From: Caproicibacterium argilliputei
Lineage (GTDB): Bacteria > Bacillota > Clostridia > Oscillospirales > Acutalibacteraceae
Direction of reading: 5' to 3'
Assembly (NCBI RefSeq): GCF_029211325.2
Contig: NZ_CP135996.1
Coordinates: 620,001 to 684,000 of the forward strand
DNA length: 64,000 bases
Shown here one piece after another: positions 27,122-33,753 of this stretch. The translations under genes were made by a program, and so were the position numbers. The first letter of the stretch is position 1, and every line of letters starts with the position of its first letter. The notes below the pieces were generated by a model, which was not told the DNA's origin, searched no databases, and saw nothing but the letters and a program-made list of their open reading frames with translations.

Positions 27122-27258
27122 TGATAATGAGGCGAGTTGTGGTTGCAACTGGCCTTGTTATCATAAACGGATATGTTTAGCATTTTGAAATACTAAGCAC
27201 ATCCGTTTATGATAACCTCTAGCAGCGCTGTGAACACTGCAAAAAAATTATCATAAAC
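27122..27258. repeat. Nested inverted repeats next to the tRNA (candidate recombination-arm sites)
   Basis: GTTATCATAAACGGAT (27157-27172) and its perfect 16-bp complement (27201-27216) enclose a second small stem. The same core recurs as TGATAA at 27122-27127, able to pair with 27158-27163 around an AGTTG/CAACT hairpin, and as TTATCATAAAC at 27248-27258. Such repeats beside a tRNA are typical of integrase/excisionase arm sites; a role as transcription terminator is less likely because no T run follows. Confidence 0.6.
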
Positions 27259-27259
27259 T

Positions 27260-27764
27260 TTTAAGTCTTGCATACGAGCATGGCGAATGCTTGTCCATTG
27301 CCGGGGTGTAAACACACCGGACAGTCCTTTCAGGGCGCACACAATGCGGTGATGCGTTCAATGTGCAAGTATCATTGTTCCTTCCGGGATTATTGCCACT
27401 GACAGCCGATGTCAGTTGGTGGGAGTTGTGGCTCGCTTCTCAATTACAGGTCATGGCCACCCACAGGCTTTGCGCTTTCACTGTCGTGTCCTCTCGGTAC
27501 ACGTTGACGTTTGCGCGCCGGACAGGGATTAAGATACACAAGACTTTTGGGTTTTCAAAGATCTCACAAGTGCATTACAATATTTTCAAAGTAGCCGCTG
27601 CATTGAACAGTCCGTCACGCTACGGAAGCTGGCGAGTTACCGAGAAGATAAAGACAATGCACATTGTGGCGCTTTTTTACTTGGCGCGTCCGGAACAAGT
27701 TGTTGTGAAGCAAAAAAAGAAACGGCTTCCATTCTCCTGCGCAAAAGGTTAGAATGAAAGTCGC
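27260..27764. other. Noncoding-looking 500-bp stretch at the element's left end
   Basis: No ORF here has a plausible start, ribosome site or protein-like composition. Small dyads are seen (GGTGT/ACACC near 27303, CTGACAGC/GTCAG near 27398). Base composition is higher in GC than the flanking element. It may be a decayed gene, a structured RNA or part of the integration region. Confidence 0.4.
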
Positions 27765-27794
27765 TTGACAAATGTATGAAGTTAACGCTATAAT
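27765..27794 (+). promoter_or_regulatory. Consensus promoter for a candidate small RNA
   Basis: TTGACA at 27765-27770, 18 bp, TATAAT at 27789-27794. No gene with a ribosome site follows before the terminator at 27965-27988. Confidence 0.75.
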
Positions 27795-27800
27795 ACTAGC

Positions 27801-27988
27801 GAGTAACTGCATTTCACAAGTCATAACGGTTCGTGTTAAACCTTTATGGCGCATGGTTGCTGGACGTTTTGTGGACGTTCAACAGCCTGTGGTTTGCATA
27901 TTCAATTTCTACTTACTTCGCCATAATACCATATTATGGCTTAGAAATCAAGTAGGAATTTTCCAACCGCCTGAAAAGGCGGTTTTTT
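27801..27988 (+). ncRNA. Candidate small RNA (about 190 nt)
   Basis: Bounded by a consensus promoter and a strong terminator: AACCGCCT, loop GAAA, AGGCGGTT, then T6. Inside are a CCATAAT/ATTATGG hairpin (near 27921) and two GGACGTT repeats. An open frame spans the region but lacks a ribosome site and looks non-protein-like. No known RNA family recognised. Unlike the locus at 29.3 kb, no toxin gene follows directly. Confidence 0.5.
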
Positions 27989-28037
27989 CTTGCTCATTTT
28001 CTTTTGCTTTCCTGATTCCTATATCCATTATACAATG

Positions 28038-28124
28038 AGTACCTTTATATCACAAGCTGTAAAATCACTAAATCTGTAAGCTAAAAATTGTGCAATATAT
28101 CAGTACCCTTATTTCACAGATTGT
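28038..28124 (+). repeat. Two 23-bp direct repeats upstream of the small DNA-binding protein
   Basis: Copies at 28038-28060 and 28102-28124, sharing AGTACC-TTAT-TCACA and a TGT end, 64 bp apart. They lie just before the gene of a ribbon-helix-helix-like protein, so they may be its own operators. They are unrelated to the dispersed palindrome. Confidence 0.5.
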
Positions 28125-28155
28125 GTTATGCTTAAAATGAGAAATGGGGGATATT

Positions 28156-28341
28156 ATGAAAACAAGTGAAGCGCAGCGACGAGCTGTCGACAAATATAAT
28201 ACTAATCATGATGATGTGAAGGTACGCTTTAAGAAAGGCTCCAGAGATGTTGTGCGCGCCTATGCGGTGGTGCACGGTTATAACTCTTTACAGGATTACA
28301 TCAAGCAGCTGGTGCAGGCCGACTCCGGCATAGAGGTGTAA
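28156..28341 (+). CDS. Small Arc/ribbon-helix-helix-like protein
   Basis: 61 residues. The C-terminal half, VKVRFKKGSRDVVRAYA followed by SLQDYIKQLV, has the strand-helix-helix pattern of Arc/MetJ-type DNA-binding proteins, which act as dimers on palindromes. ATG at 28156 follows GGGGGA; an in-frame ATG at 28144 overlaps that site. The last base of the stop is the first base of a dispersed palindrome. It could be the protein that recognises those palindromes; that is inference. Confidence 0.6.
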   Translation: MKTSEAQRRAVDKYNTNHDDVKVRFKKGSRDVVRAYAVVHGYNSLQDYIKQLVQADSGIEV

Positions 28342-28362
28342 GTGCGACAATTTGTCGGACTT
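28341..28362 (+). repeat. Dispersed palindrome, copy 1
   Basis: Core GTGCGACAATTTGTCGGAC, one base off perfect symmetry. It begins at the stop of the RHH-like gene and ends 5 bp before the -35 of the J-domain gene, the position of an operator. Confidence 0.85.
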
Positions 28363-28366
28363 GCAC

Positions 28367-28394
28367 TTGCATTTTCAAATCACTTTGGTATAAT
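28367..28394 (+). promoter_or_regulatory. Promoter of the J-domain gene
   Basis: TTGCAT at 28367-28372, 16 bp, TATAAT at 28389-28394, about 37 bp before the start codon. Confidence 0.65.
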
Positions 28395-28430
28395 AAAGCT
28401 ATCCTATAAATACAAATTTTGGTGATGAAA

Positions 28431-29225
28431 ATGGATTGTTATCAAATATTGGGCGTTTCACCCGATGCAACACCGGAAGATATAAGAATAGCTTATCGAA
28501 ATCTTGCAAAGAAATACCATCCAGATAATTATGTGGGTAATCCTTTAGCTGACCTTGCATCTGAAAAGATGAAGGAAATTAATCAGGCGTATGATGCAGT
28601 TAAATCAGGGGCAGCCAATCCTACTGCCGAAGATTCGTCCTCAGATGATTTTACAATAGATCCGTATGAGGTATTGGGCATTTCTCCTGATGCAACGGTG
28701 AATGATATTAAATTGGCTCATATAATGTATATGCTCCACCATAAGGGGGACGAAGAAGCTCTACGTATTGGGAAAATAGCATATGCCTTTCTTATGAAAG
28801 ATTACCCTGACAGTGAAGATACAAATGACAGCGAGTATATGAACTATAATGATTCATATACTTATGAGACTTACGAACCGGAACAAATTACATATCACAG
28901 GAGAGATATAATTCACACGTTACCTGTACTTGATTTCCTACTATCAAGTGCATTCTTTGCAATTATGACTAATGTGATTTTCCGAATTCATCCGGCATTT
29001 TGTTTCCTGATTGGTATTGGTGTAGGTATAGTTCTGGCACTTATTTTTATGACTAGAGTAGGAAACTGGATATTGTCTGTCATATACAGTTTGATATGGG
29101 GTTATGTAGGATTTGCATTTGGTTGTTTACTTTTCAATGGTGATAAAATATGGATGTGGACACTATTTGGAATTGTTACGTTCTTTGCACTTTTATATCA
29201 TAAAACGCATAGTGTAAGTGCATAG
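28431..29225 (+). CDS. Membrane-anchored J-domain protein
   Basis: 264 residues. Residues 2-65 form a J domain (YQILGVSPDATPEDI, with HPD in KKYHPDNY), which would stimulate an Hsp70. Residues about 78-125 look like a degenerate second J domain: YEVLGISPDATVNDI is present but HPD is replaced by HKGDE. After an acidic, Tyr-rich linker come three to four membrane helices (about 165-255). ATG at 28431 has GGTGAT upstream. It lies between two dispersed palindromes, directly before the type III toxin-antitoxin locus. Role unknown. Confidence 0.75.
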   Translation: MDCYQILGVSPDATPEDIRIAYRNLAKKYHPDNYVGNPLADLASEKMKEINQAYDAVKSGAANPTAEDSSSDDFTIDPYEVLGISPDATVNDIKLAHIMYMLHHKGDEEALRIGKIAYAFLMKDYPDSEDTNDSEYMNYNDSYTYETYEPEQITYHRRDIIHTLPVLDFLLSSAFFAIMTNVIFRIHPAFCFLIGIGVGIVLALIFMTRVGNWILSVIYSLIWGYVGFAFGCLLFNGDKIWMWTLFGIVTFFALLYHKTHSVSA

Positions 29226-29246
29226 GTGCGACAATTTGTCGGACTT
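29224..29246 (+). repeat. Dispersed palindrome, copy 2
   Basis: AGGTGCGACAATTTGTCGG followed by ACTT, overlapping the stop codon of the J-domain gene and lying 27 bp upstream of the -35 of the toxin-antitoxin promoter. Confidence 0.85.
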
Positions 29247-29272
29247 ACAGATTTGATTCACATTTCAAGTTG

Positions 29273-29301
29273 TTGACATATTTTTGTGACAAGCGTATAA
29301 T
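29273..29301 (+). promoter_or_regulatory. Promoter of the type III toxin-antitoxin locus
   Basis: TTGACA at 29273-29278, 17 bp, TATAAT at 29296-29301, both consensus. Strong transcription is what a type III antitoxin RNA needs. Confidence 0.9.
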
Positions 29302-29307
29302 AATAAT

Positions 29308-29467
29308 GTAAGAGGGGTAACCCTTAAAATGTTTACCGCTACCCGATGCGCGGCGTAATAAAATGGTCGGGATCAAGATGTTTACCGCTACCCGATATGC
29401 GGCGTAATAAAATGGTCGGGACTAAAATTGTGGCGGGATTCTGCTTAAAAGCAGAGTCCCGTTTTTT
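29308..29467 (+). ncRNA. Type III antitoxin RNA with two tandem repeats and attenuating terminator
   Basis: Two near-identical 44-nt units (29329-29372 and 29378-29421, period 49), beginning ATGTTTACCGCTACCCGAT and ending ATGGTCGGGA, differ mainly by GCGC versus ATGC in the middle. A strong terminator follows: CGGGATTCTGC/GCAGAGTCCCG then T6 (29434-29467). Promoter, repeats, partial terminator and toxin ORF in this order is the diagnostic layout of type III systems, where the toxin RNase cuts the RNA into single repeats that bind and silence it. Confidence 0.85.
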
Positions 29468-29481
29468 ATGAGGTGAGAAAA

Positions 29482-30108
29482 ATGCTTGCTGGCGAGTTTT
29501 GTTTTATCAACAATCAATATTATAAAGACTTTCCAGATCAAAATCTAATGCGAAATAAAGAAGCAACAGCCGGGAAATTACATAATCGACCCTGTTTCTT
29601 TTGTTTTTCTGATTCTATCAATGCGGATATATATTGGCTTGTGCCTGCATCATCTAGATATGATAAGTATAAGGGAATTTATGATAAGAAGGTTCAACGA
29701 TATGGTCATTGTAAAACCATAGTTCTTGGAGAATTGCTTGGTAAACCAGCAGCATTTCTTATCCAGAATATGTGTCCTATAACGCCAAAATATATTAGCG
29801 AAATATATTTTAATAAAAACCACATCCCGGTTAGAATGGATTACAAGTTTACATCCGCAATTATTAAAAATTCACATGATGTGCTCAGAATGGTTTTGCT
29901 TGGTAATCAACGCATTGTATTTCCTGATATAATGTCAATATACAAGGGGCTTGAACAACAATTGAAGCTAGAAAAATCTATTCAGCAAGAGGCACAGTCG
30001 CTTACAGCCCGCTTGCTGACCGCAAAAAATCAAGCTGAATATTTGAATTCTGAACGTTCTGAACGTATGGTGAAGATTCATAGAGAGCATGATGAACCGG
30101 AAAAGTAA
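29482..30108 (+). CDS. Type III toxin (ToxN/CptN/TenpN superfamily endoribonuclease)
   Basis: 208 residues. The N-terminal GEFCFINNQYYKDFPD, then RPCFFCFSDS, YWLVPASSRYDKYKGIY and the central GKPAAFLIQNMCPITPKYI resemble the CptN/TenpN branch as recalled from family knowledge; the C terminus is a charged helix. ATG at 29482 has AGGTGAG 4-5 bp upstream (a GTG at 29473 lies within that site). Expressed by readthrough of the terminator after the antitoxin repeats. Such systems act in plasmid or ICE maintenance and in phage defence. The stop overlaps palindrome copy 3. Confidence 0.82.
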   Translation: MLAGEFCFINNQYYKDFPDQNLMRNKEATAGKLHNRPCFFCFSDSINADIYWLVPASSRYDKYKGIYDKKVQRYGHCKTIVLGELLGKPAAFLIQNMCPITPKYISEIYFNKNHIPVRMDYKFTSAIIKNSHDVLRMVLLGNQRIVFPDIMSIYKGLEQQLKLEKSIQQEAQSLTARLLTAKNQAEYLNSERSERMVKIHREHDEPEK

Positions 30109-30130
30109 GGTGCGACAATTTGTCGCACCT
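30108..30130 (+). repeat. Dispersed palindrome, copy 3 (perfect)
   Basis: Perfect 11-bp arms around a central T; core GTGCGACAATTTGTCGCAC. Begins at the stop codon of the type III toxin gene. Confidence 0.9.
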
Positions 30131-30137
30131 GCAAACA

Positions 30138-30186
30138 AAAGAGGCAGCAACCTTGCTCAGCAAAGAGCGAAGTTACTGCCTCTTTA
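30138..30186 (+). terminator. Intrinsic terminator after the toxin gene
   Basis: AAAGAGGCAGCAAC and GTTACTGCCTCTTT arms with a 20-nt loop, then AATTT. The symmetry would serve both strands. Confidence 0.75.
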
Positions 30187-30254
30187 ATTTCAAAAATTAT
30201 CGTTTAATGTTGCCCAGTTGTCGCACTGATTTTTTATATTATCTAAATTTACCA

Positions 30255-30284
30255 TTGTTATTTTCAAACGATTGTTCTATAATA
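30255..30284 (+). promoter_or_regulatory. Promoter of the DinB cassette with an SOS-like box
   Basis: TTGTTA at 30255-30260, 18 bp, TATAAT at 30279-30284. Between them CAAACGATTGTTCT (30265-30278) resembles the Gram-positive LexA site (GAACNNNNGTTC type) with one half degenerate. LexA control would fit the lesion-bypass genes. Confidence 0.45.
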
Positions 30285-30329
30285 TAATCATACGTTCAAA
30301 TATAAGCACATTTATTCGGCGGTGATGAT

Positions 30330-31568
30330 ATGGAACGAGTAATCCTGCACAGTGACTGTAACTGCTTTTATGCTTCGGTGGAATGTCTCTATCACCCCGA
30401 ACTGCGCAATAAGCCGGTAGCGGTTGGCGGCGATGTGGAGCACCGGCACGGTATTATCCTTACCAAAAACTATATTGCCAAAAAATATGGGGTCAAGACA
30501 GGAGAAGCACTGTGGCAGGCCAAACAAAAATGCCCTGACTTAGTGATTTTGCCGCCGAACTATCCACGTTACCTGCGCTTTTCGCAGATGGCACGAAAAA
30601 TTTATCTAGACTACACGGACCAGGTAGAACCTTTCGGGCTGGATGAATGTTGGCTGGATGTCACAGGTAGCAGCCGCAAAGGCGCTGGTATGGCGATTGC
30701 ACAGGAAATCAGTGGCCGTATCAAAGCTGAACTTGGAATTACCGTCAGTATCGGTGTCAGTTACAACAAAATTTTTGCAAAACTCGGCAGTGACTACAAA
30801 AAACCCGACGCAATCACAAGGATTGGTCGGGATAATTTTAAAGAGATTGCCTGGCCGCTGGATGCAGGTGATTTACTGTATGTAGGTCATGCAATGCAGC
30901 GCAAGCTGACAGCATATGGTGTACACACAATAGGAGATATTGCAAGTACGCCGGAATATTTGCTTAAAAGTTGGTTCGGTAAATGGGGTAGCGTTCTTTA
31001 TTGTTTTGCAAATGGACACGATATTTCCCCGGTTGCAAAGTATGATGATACGGTAGCAATCAAAAGTATTGGCAACTCAACTACAACACCACGCGATCTG
31101 ACTTGTGATGAAGATGCAAAGATTATTCTGTATGTGCTGGCAGATAGTGTGGCACGCCGTCTGCGGCAGCAGGGGTTGAAAGGCCGGGTCGTTGGAATCA
31201 GTGTGCGGGATAATGGACTTTGCAGTTTTACACGGCAACATAAGCTGCAGAACTACACCAGTATCACAAAAGAGATCGCGCAAGCCGGACTAGAACTGTT
31301 CCGCCAAAATTATCACTGGCAGCAGCCGGTGCGCAGCTTAGGTATCAACATTTCCGACTTGACGGGGGACTCTGTTTCCACGCAGACAGATCTCTTTTCG
31401 GATGAAACCCAGCGGGAACGAAAAGAGGATTTGGACAGGGCAACAGATTGGCTTAAACGGCGGTTCGGTACTCATGTGGTACAGCCCGCCATATTACTCA
31501 AAGACCAGCGGCTTTCGGGTCTTGACCCAATCCATGATAACACGATTCATCCAGTAGGATACTTCTGA
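30330..31568 (+). CDS. Y-family DNA polymerase (DinB/UvrX type)
   Basis: 412 residues. Catalytic motifs: DCNCFYASVE near the N terminus (first metal-binding Asp) and PFGLDECWLDVTG (second acidic pair), then VSIGVSYNKIFAKLGSDYKKP, thumb with helix-hairpin-helix, and a little-finger domain. It is an error-prone lesion-bypass polymerase. Mobile elements often carry such copies, distinct from chromosomal dinB. First gene of a three-gene cassette with an 82-residue protein and an SRAP protein. GGCGGTGAT precedes the ATG. Confidence 0.92.
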   Translation: MERVILHSDCNCFYASVECLYHPELRNKPVAVGGDVEHRHGIILTKNYIAKKYGVKTGEALWQAKQKCPDLVILPPNYPRYLRFSQMARKIYLDYTDQVEPFGLDECWLDVTGSSRKGAGMAIAQEISGRIKAELGITVSIGVSYNKIFAKLGSDYKKPDAITRIGRDNFKEIAWPLDAGDLLYVGHAMQRKLTAYGVHTIGDIASTPEYLLKSWFGKWGSVLYCFANGHDISPVAKYDDTVAIKSIGNSTTTPRDLTCDEDAKIILYVLADSVARRLRQQGLKGRVVGISVRDNGLCSFTRQHKLQNYTSITKEIAQAGLELFRQNYHWQQPVRSLGINISDLTGDSVSTQTDLFSDETQRERKEDLDRATDWLKRRFGTHVVQPAILLKDQRLSGLDPIHDNTIHPVGYF

Positions 31569-31582
31569 GAGGAGATAAGACA

Positions 31583-31831
31583 ATGTCCTGTAAACGTTAC
31601 GTTGAAATGGTCGTTAAATATACCGCGGCAGGCAAAATTGAGCCGTTGGCGGTGCATTGGGGTCCAGGGCAGCTGTTTGAAATCGACAGGATACTAGATG
31701 TACGCCCGGCAGCAAGCCTAAAAGCAGGCGGCGCAGGTATTCGCTATACCTGCCGGATACAAGGTCATGAAAAATACTTATGGCTGGAAGAAAACCGCTG
31801 GTTTGTCGAGGCAAAACAAGATATACTATGA
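31583..31831 (+). CDS. Small protein of the DinB cassette, unknown
   Basis: 82 residues, soluble, mixed strand pattern: RYVEMVVKYTAAGKIEPLAVHWG, then RYTCRIQGHEKYLWLEENRWFVE. It starts 14 bp after the polymerase stop with GAGGAGAT upstream. The short strand-rich architecture could be a small barrel, and the context suggests a partner in lesion bypass. No family recognised with confidence. Confidence 0.7.
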   Translation: MSCKRYVEMVVKYTAAGKIEPLAVHWGPGQLFEIDRILDVRPAASLKAGGAGIRYTCRIQGHEKYLWLEENRWFVEAKQDIL

Positions 31832-31844
31832 TCGGGTGATAAAA

Positions 31845-32417
31845 ATGTGTGGAAGATATACACTGTTTGACAACACAGATTCTGAGGAAATTCGGCAGAT
31901 TCTTAATATCCTGCAAAAGAAACAGGGTGGGCCAATCCGAACCGGAGAAATTTTCCCGACAAATAAGGCTCCGGCGCTTGTCCTTGAAAACAACAAGGTA
32001 CAGCCGGAGCTTATCACTTGGGGATTTCCATCTTTTCAAAGCAAAGGCGTTATTATCAATGCCAGAGGGGAATCACTGCAGGAAAAGAAAATGTTTCGTA
32101 CACCGTTTGTTGCAGGTCGGTGTGTCATTCCATCCACTGGTTTTTACGAGTGGTCGCATGACAGCAAAAAACAGAAGTATCTGTTCAATGTTTCTGCAAC
32201 ATCAGCACTCTATATGGCAGGGTTGTACGCCCACTTCGATAGCGAATATCGATTCGTGATTGTAACAGTTGCTGCAAATTTTGATATGCAGCCGGTACAC
32301 AATCGCATGCCGCTTGTGTTGACACACGATGGTGTCAGTCAGTGGATACGGAATCAAGAGCAAGCAGTTAGCTTGCTGACTGATACGCTGCCCACACTAA
32401 GAAAAACAGCAATGTAA
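31845..32417 (+). CDS. SRAP-family (YedK/HMCES-like) abasic-site processing protein
   Basis: 190 residues. Met-Cys at the start (MCGRYTLF) supplies the catalytic Cys2 that bonds to abasic sites in single-stranded DNA after Met removal. Other SRAP landmarks: NARGES, TGFYEWSHD and the conserved His in HNRMPLVL. ATG at 31845 fixes Cys at position 2, which decides the start although the frame is open earlier. Pairing with a Y-family polymerase indicates a damage-tolerance module, perhaps protecting the single strand during conjugation. Confidence 0.92.
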   Translation: MCGRYTLFDNTDSEEIRQILNILQKKQGGPIRTGEIFPTNKAPALVLENNKVQPELITWGFPSFQSKGVIINARGESLQEKKMFRTPFVAGRCVIPSTGFYEWSHDSKKQKYLFNVSATSALYMAGLYAHFDSEYRFVIVTVAANFDMQPVHNRMPLVLTHDGVSQWIRNQEQAVSLLTDTLPTLRKTAM

Positions 32418-32446
32418 GAAAAATGAAGTGTAAATGTCATTGCAAT

Positions 32447-33340
32447 TCATGCTTTTTCAGTAGCCTTCAAAATTTTCGATAGCCAGCTGCGGCCACTCTC
32501 AATAAACTTTGTTTTCCATTTAGGTTCTTTCTTTAAAGTTTTGTTCTTTAGGGAAAGTGTTCTTGGGGTGACAACCGTGAAACCCTCCCCGGTGACAGAA
32601 TCAGGTGAAATGGGGGAGAAGCACAGGGCGCGATTCAGCAGAAATGCAAACAGCAGCTTTGCCGCAGCAAGCTTCGGCCGACGGGCAAAGGGAAGCACGG
32701 TGTAGAGATTGGATGCAGTGCCGTTATCACCGGTGATGGAATTGCGCGTTCGCGCCTGTACGCCTAGCAATCCCTTGCTGACCAGCTTTTTTATGCAGCG
32801 ATAAACTGTAACTGCGCTGATTTCACAGCCAGCAGCGATTTCTTTTTTGGCCAGAAAGCAGCTGCAGCCTTTTCCTGCACGGAGAGTTATGTAGTTGTAT
32901 ACTTTCAGTTCGCTGCTAGTGAGCGAAGCAAAATTGGCAGACTGCGCCCGATATAGAATATTGTGCTCTATGTGGCCCTTTGAGCGGTTTTTTGGCTTGC
33001 CCTTTAAATTGCTCGTTTCGACGCAATTTGCCTCCTGCAAGCTAATTTGAGGGTTGTCAATGACGGTATATAAGTTTTCTTTTTGCCGGATAGCGTTGTC
33101 ACCAACAAAGAACGCAAATTGAAACTTGCGCTTCAGCAAGCCAGCAGCGCATAGATCATTGACGGCACGGACAACGCTGCGAACACTGATTCCGCATTTG
33201 GCCGCAATCGTTTTGCGCTTTGGAAAGCAGGTGCGTGTTTTGTAGTCAGCACAGGTCTGCAGATAGGACAGTACCTTGTAGGCCATGCTGTTGATTGTTA
33301 CCTGGTATGCGGCGGTAGAAGCTATGTAATATTTCTGCAT
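32447..33340 (-). CDS. Protein with two winged-helix domains (possible replication initiator or regulator)
   Basis: 297 residues. Two HTH_36-like winged helices: residues about 15-70 (CFPKRKTIAAKCGISVRSVVRAVNDL) and about 150-210 (CFLAKKEIAAGCEISAVTVYRCIKKL), with a basic C terminus. Paired winged helices occur in plasmid initiators and in element regulators; the sequence does not decide between them. ATG at 33340 has GGAGGA upstream (frame open to 33376). A divergent promoter and a 20-bp inverted repeat lie immediately upstream and could be its target. Confidence 0.65.
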   Translation of the reverse strand: MQKYYIASTAAYQVTINSMAYKVLSYLQTCADYKTRTCFPKRKTIAAKCGISVRSVVRAVNDLCAAGLLKRKFQFAFFVGDNAIRQKENLYTVIDNPQISLQEANCVETSNLKGKPKNRSKGHIEHNILYRAQSANFASLTSSELKVYNYITLRAGKGCSCFLAKKEIAAGCEISAVTVYRCIKKLVSKGLLGVQARTRNSITGDNGTASNLYTVLPFARRPKLAAAKLLFAFLLNRALCFSPISPDSVTGEGFTVVTPRTLSLKNKTLKKEPKWKTKFIESGRSWLSKILKATEKA

Positions 33341-33369
33341 AATAAATCCTCCATAATAATTTGAAATGA

Positions 33370-33398
33370 TTGACAAATAGAGAAATACCGCCTATACT
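33370..33398 (+). promoter_or_regulatory. Promoter divergent from the two-wHTH gene, embedded in an inverted repeat
   Basis: TTGACA at 33370-33375, 17 bp, TATACT at 33393-33398. The -10 lies inside the left arm of a 20-bp inverted repeat (33382-33401 with 33414-33433, one G-T mismatch), so a protein bound there would block it. Confidence 0.65.
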
Positions 33399-33404
33399 GA
33401 ATTT

Positions 33405-33478
33405 GTTTAAGGGTTCAGTATGGGCGGTATTTCCGCTAAAAGAATAAGGCGTGGATGTAATCCATGCCTTATTCTTTA
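33405..33478 (+). ncRNA. Candidate short RNA, about 75 nt
   Basis: Predicted from the promoter at 33370-33398 and a 16-bp hairpin (33441-33456 with 33460-33475) followed by TTTAATA. It contains the right arm of the inverted repeat and no ORF. It may be a regulatory RNA, for example controlling the adjacent two-wHTH gene. The T run is weak, so termination is less certain. Confidence 0.4.
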
Positions 33479-33629
33479 ATAGCAGATGATAAGAAATGAT
33501 TCAGTGTCTCGGGAAGGTGCAAAAGCATATATTTATTCATGTTTAGCAATAATGTTTGATATTAAAGTGAATATTAAGTTAATATGACGAAAAAAATACC
33601 ATATACCGAAACTTTTTGCAATTTAGGGG

Positions 33630-33737
33630 TTTACTTTTACCGACAAGAGTATATAATAGTAATGTAGCAATAAGTGCTACACATTAGACAAAGAAAAGGC
33701 TTATTGGCTTTCGAGCCAATAAGCCTTTAGATTTTTC
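33630..33737 (+). promoter_or_regulatory. Promoter and attenuator leader of the NYN-nuclease gene
   Basis: TTTACT at 33630-33635, 16 bp, TATAAT at 33652-33657. The short leader holds GTAGCA/TGCTAC (33663-33679) and then a strong hairpin AAAGGCTTATTGGC, TTTCGA, GCCAATAAGCCTTT (33695-33728) followed by AGATTTTT. This terminator sits before the gene, so most transcripts should stop there. 33480-33629 is AT-rich with nothing recognised. Confidence 0.6.
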
Positions 33738-33753
33738 GGGAGGAATTTTATTT

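Noticed and set aside
27363..27752. 129-residue plus-strand frame after the tRNA
   Set aside because: No ribosome site and unnatural composition; not a protein family I recognise. Left as noncoding.
27772..28038. 88-residue frame across the candidate small RNA
   Set aside because: It starts inside the promoter and runs through the terminator stem; no ribosome site.
29329..29421. Two direct repeats as a possible mini CRISPR array
   Set aside because: Only two units without a variable spacer, a promoter in front, and a toxin gene behind: type III antitoxin explains them better. No cas genes are present.
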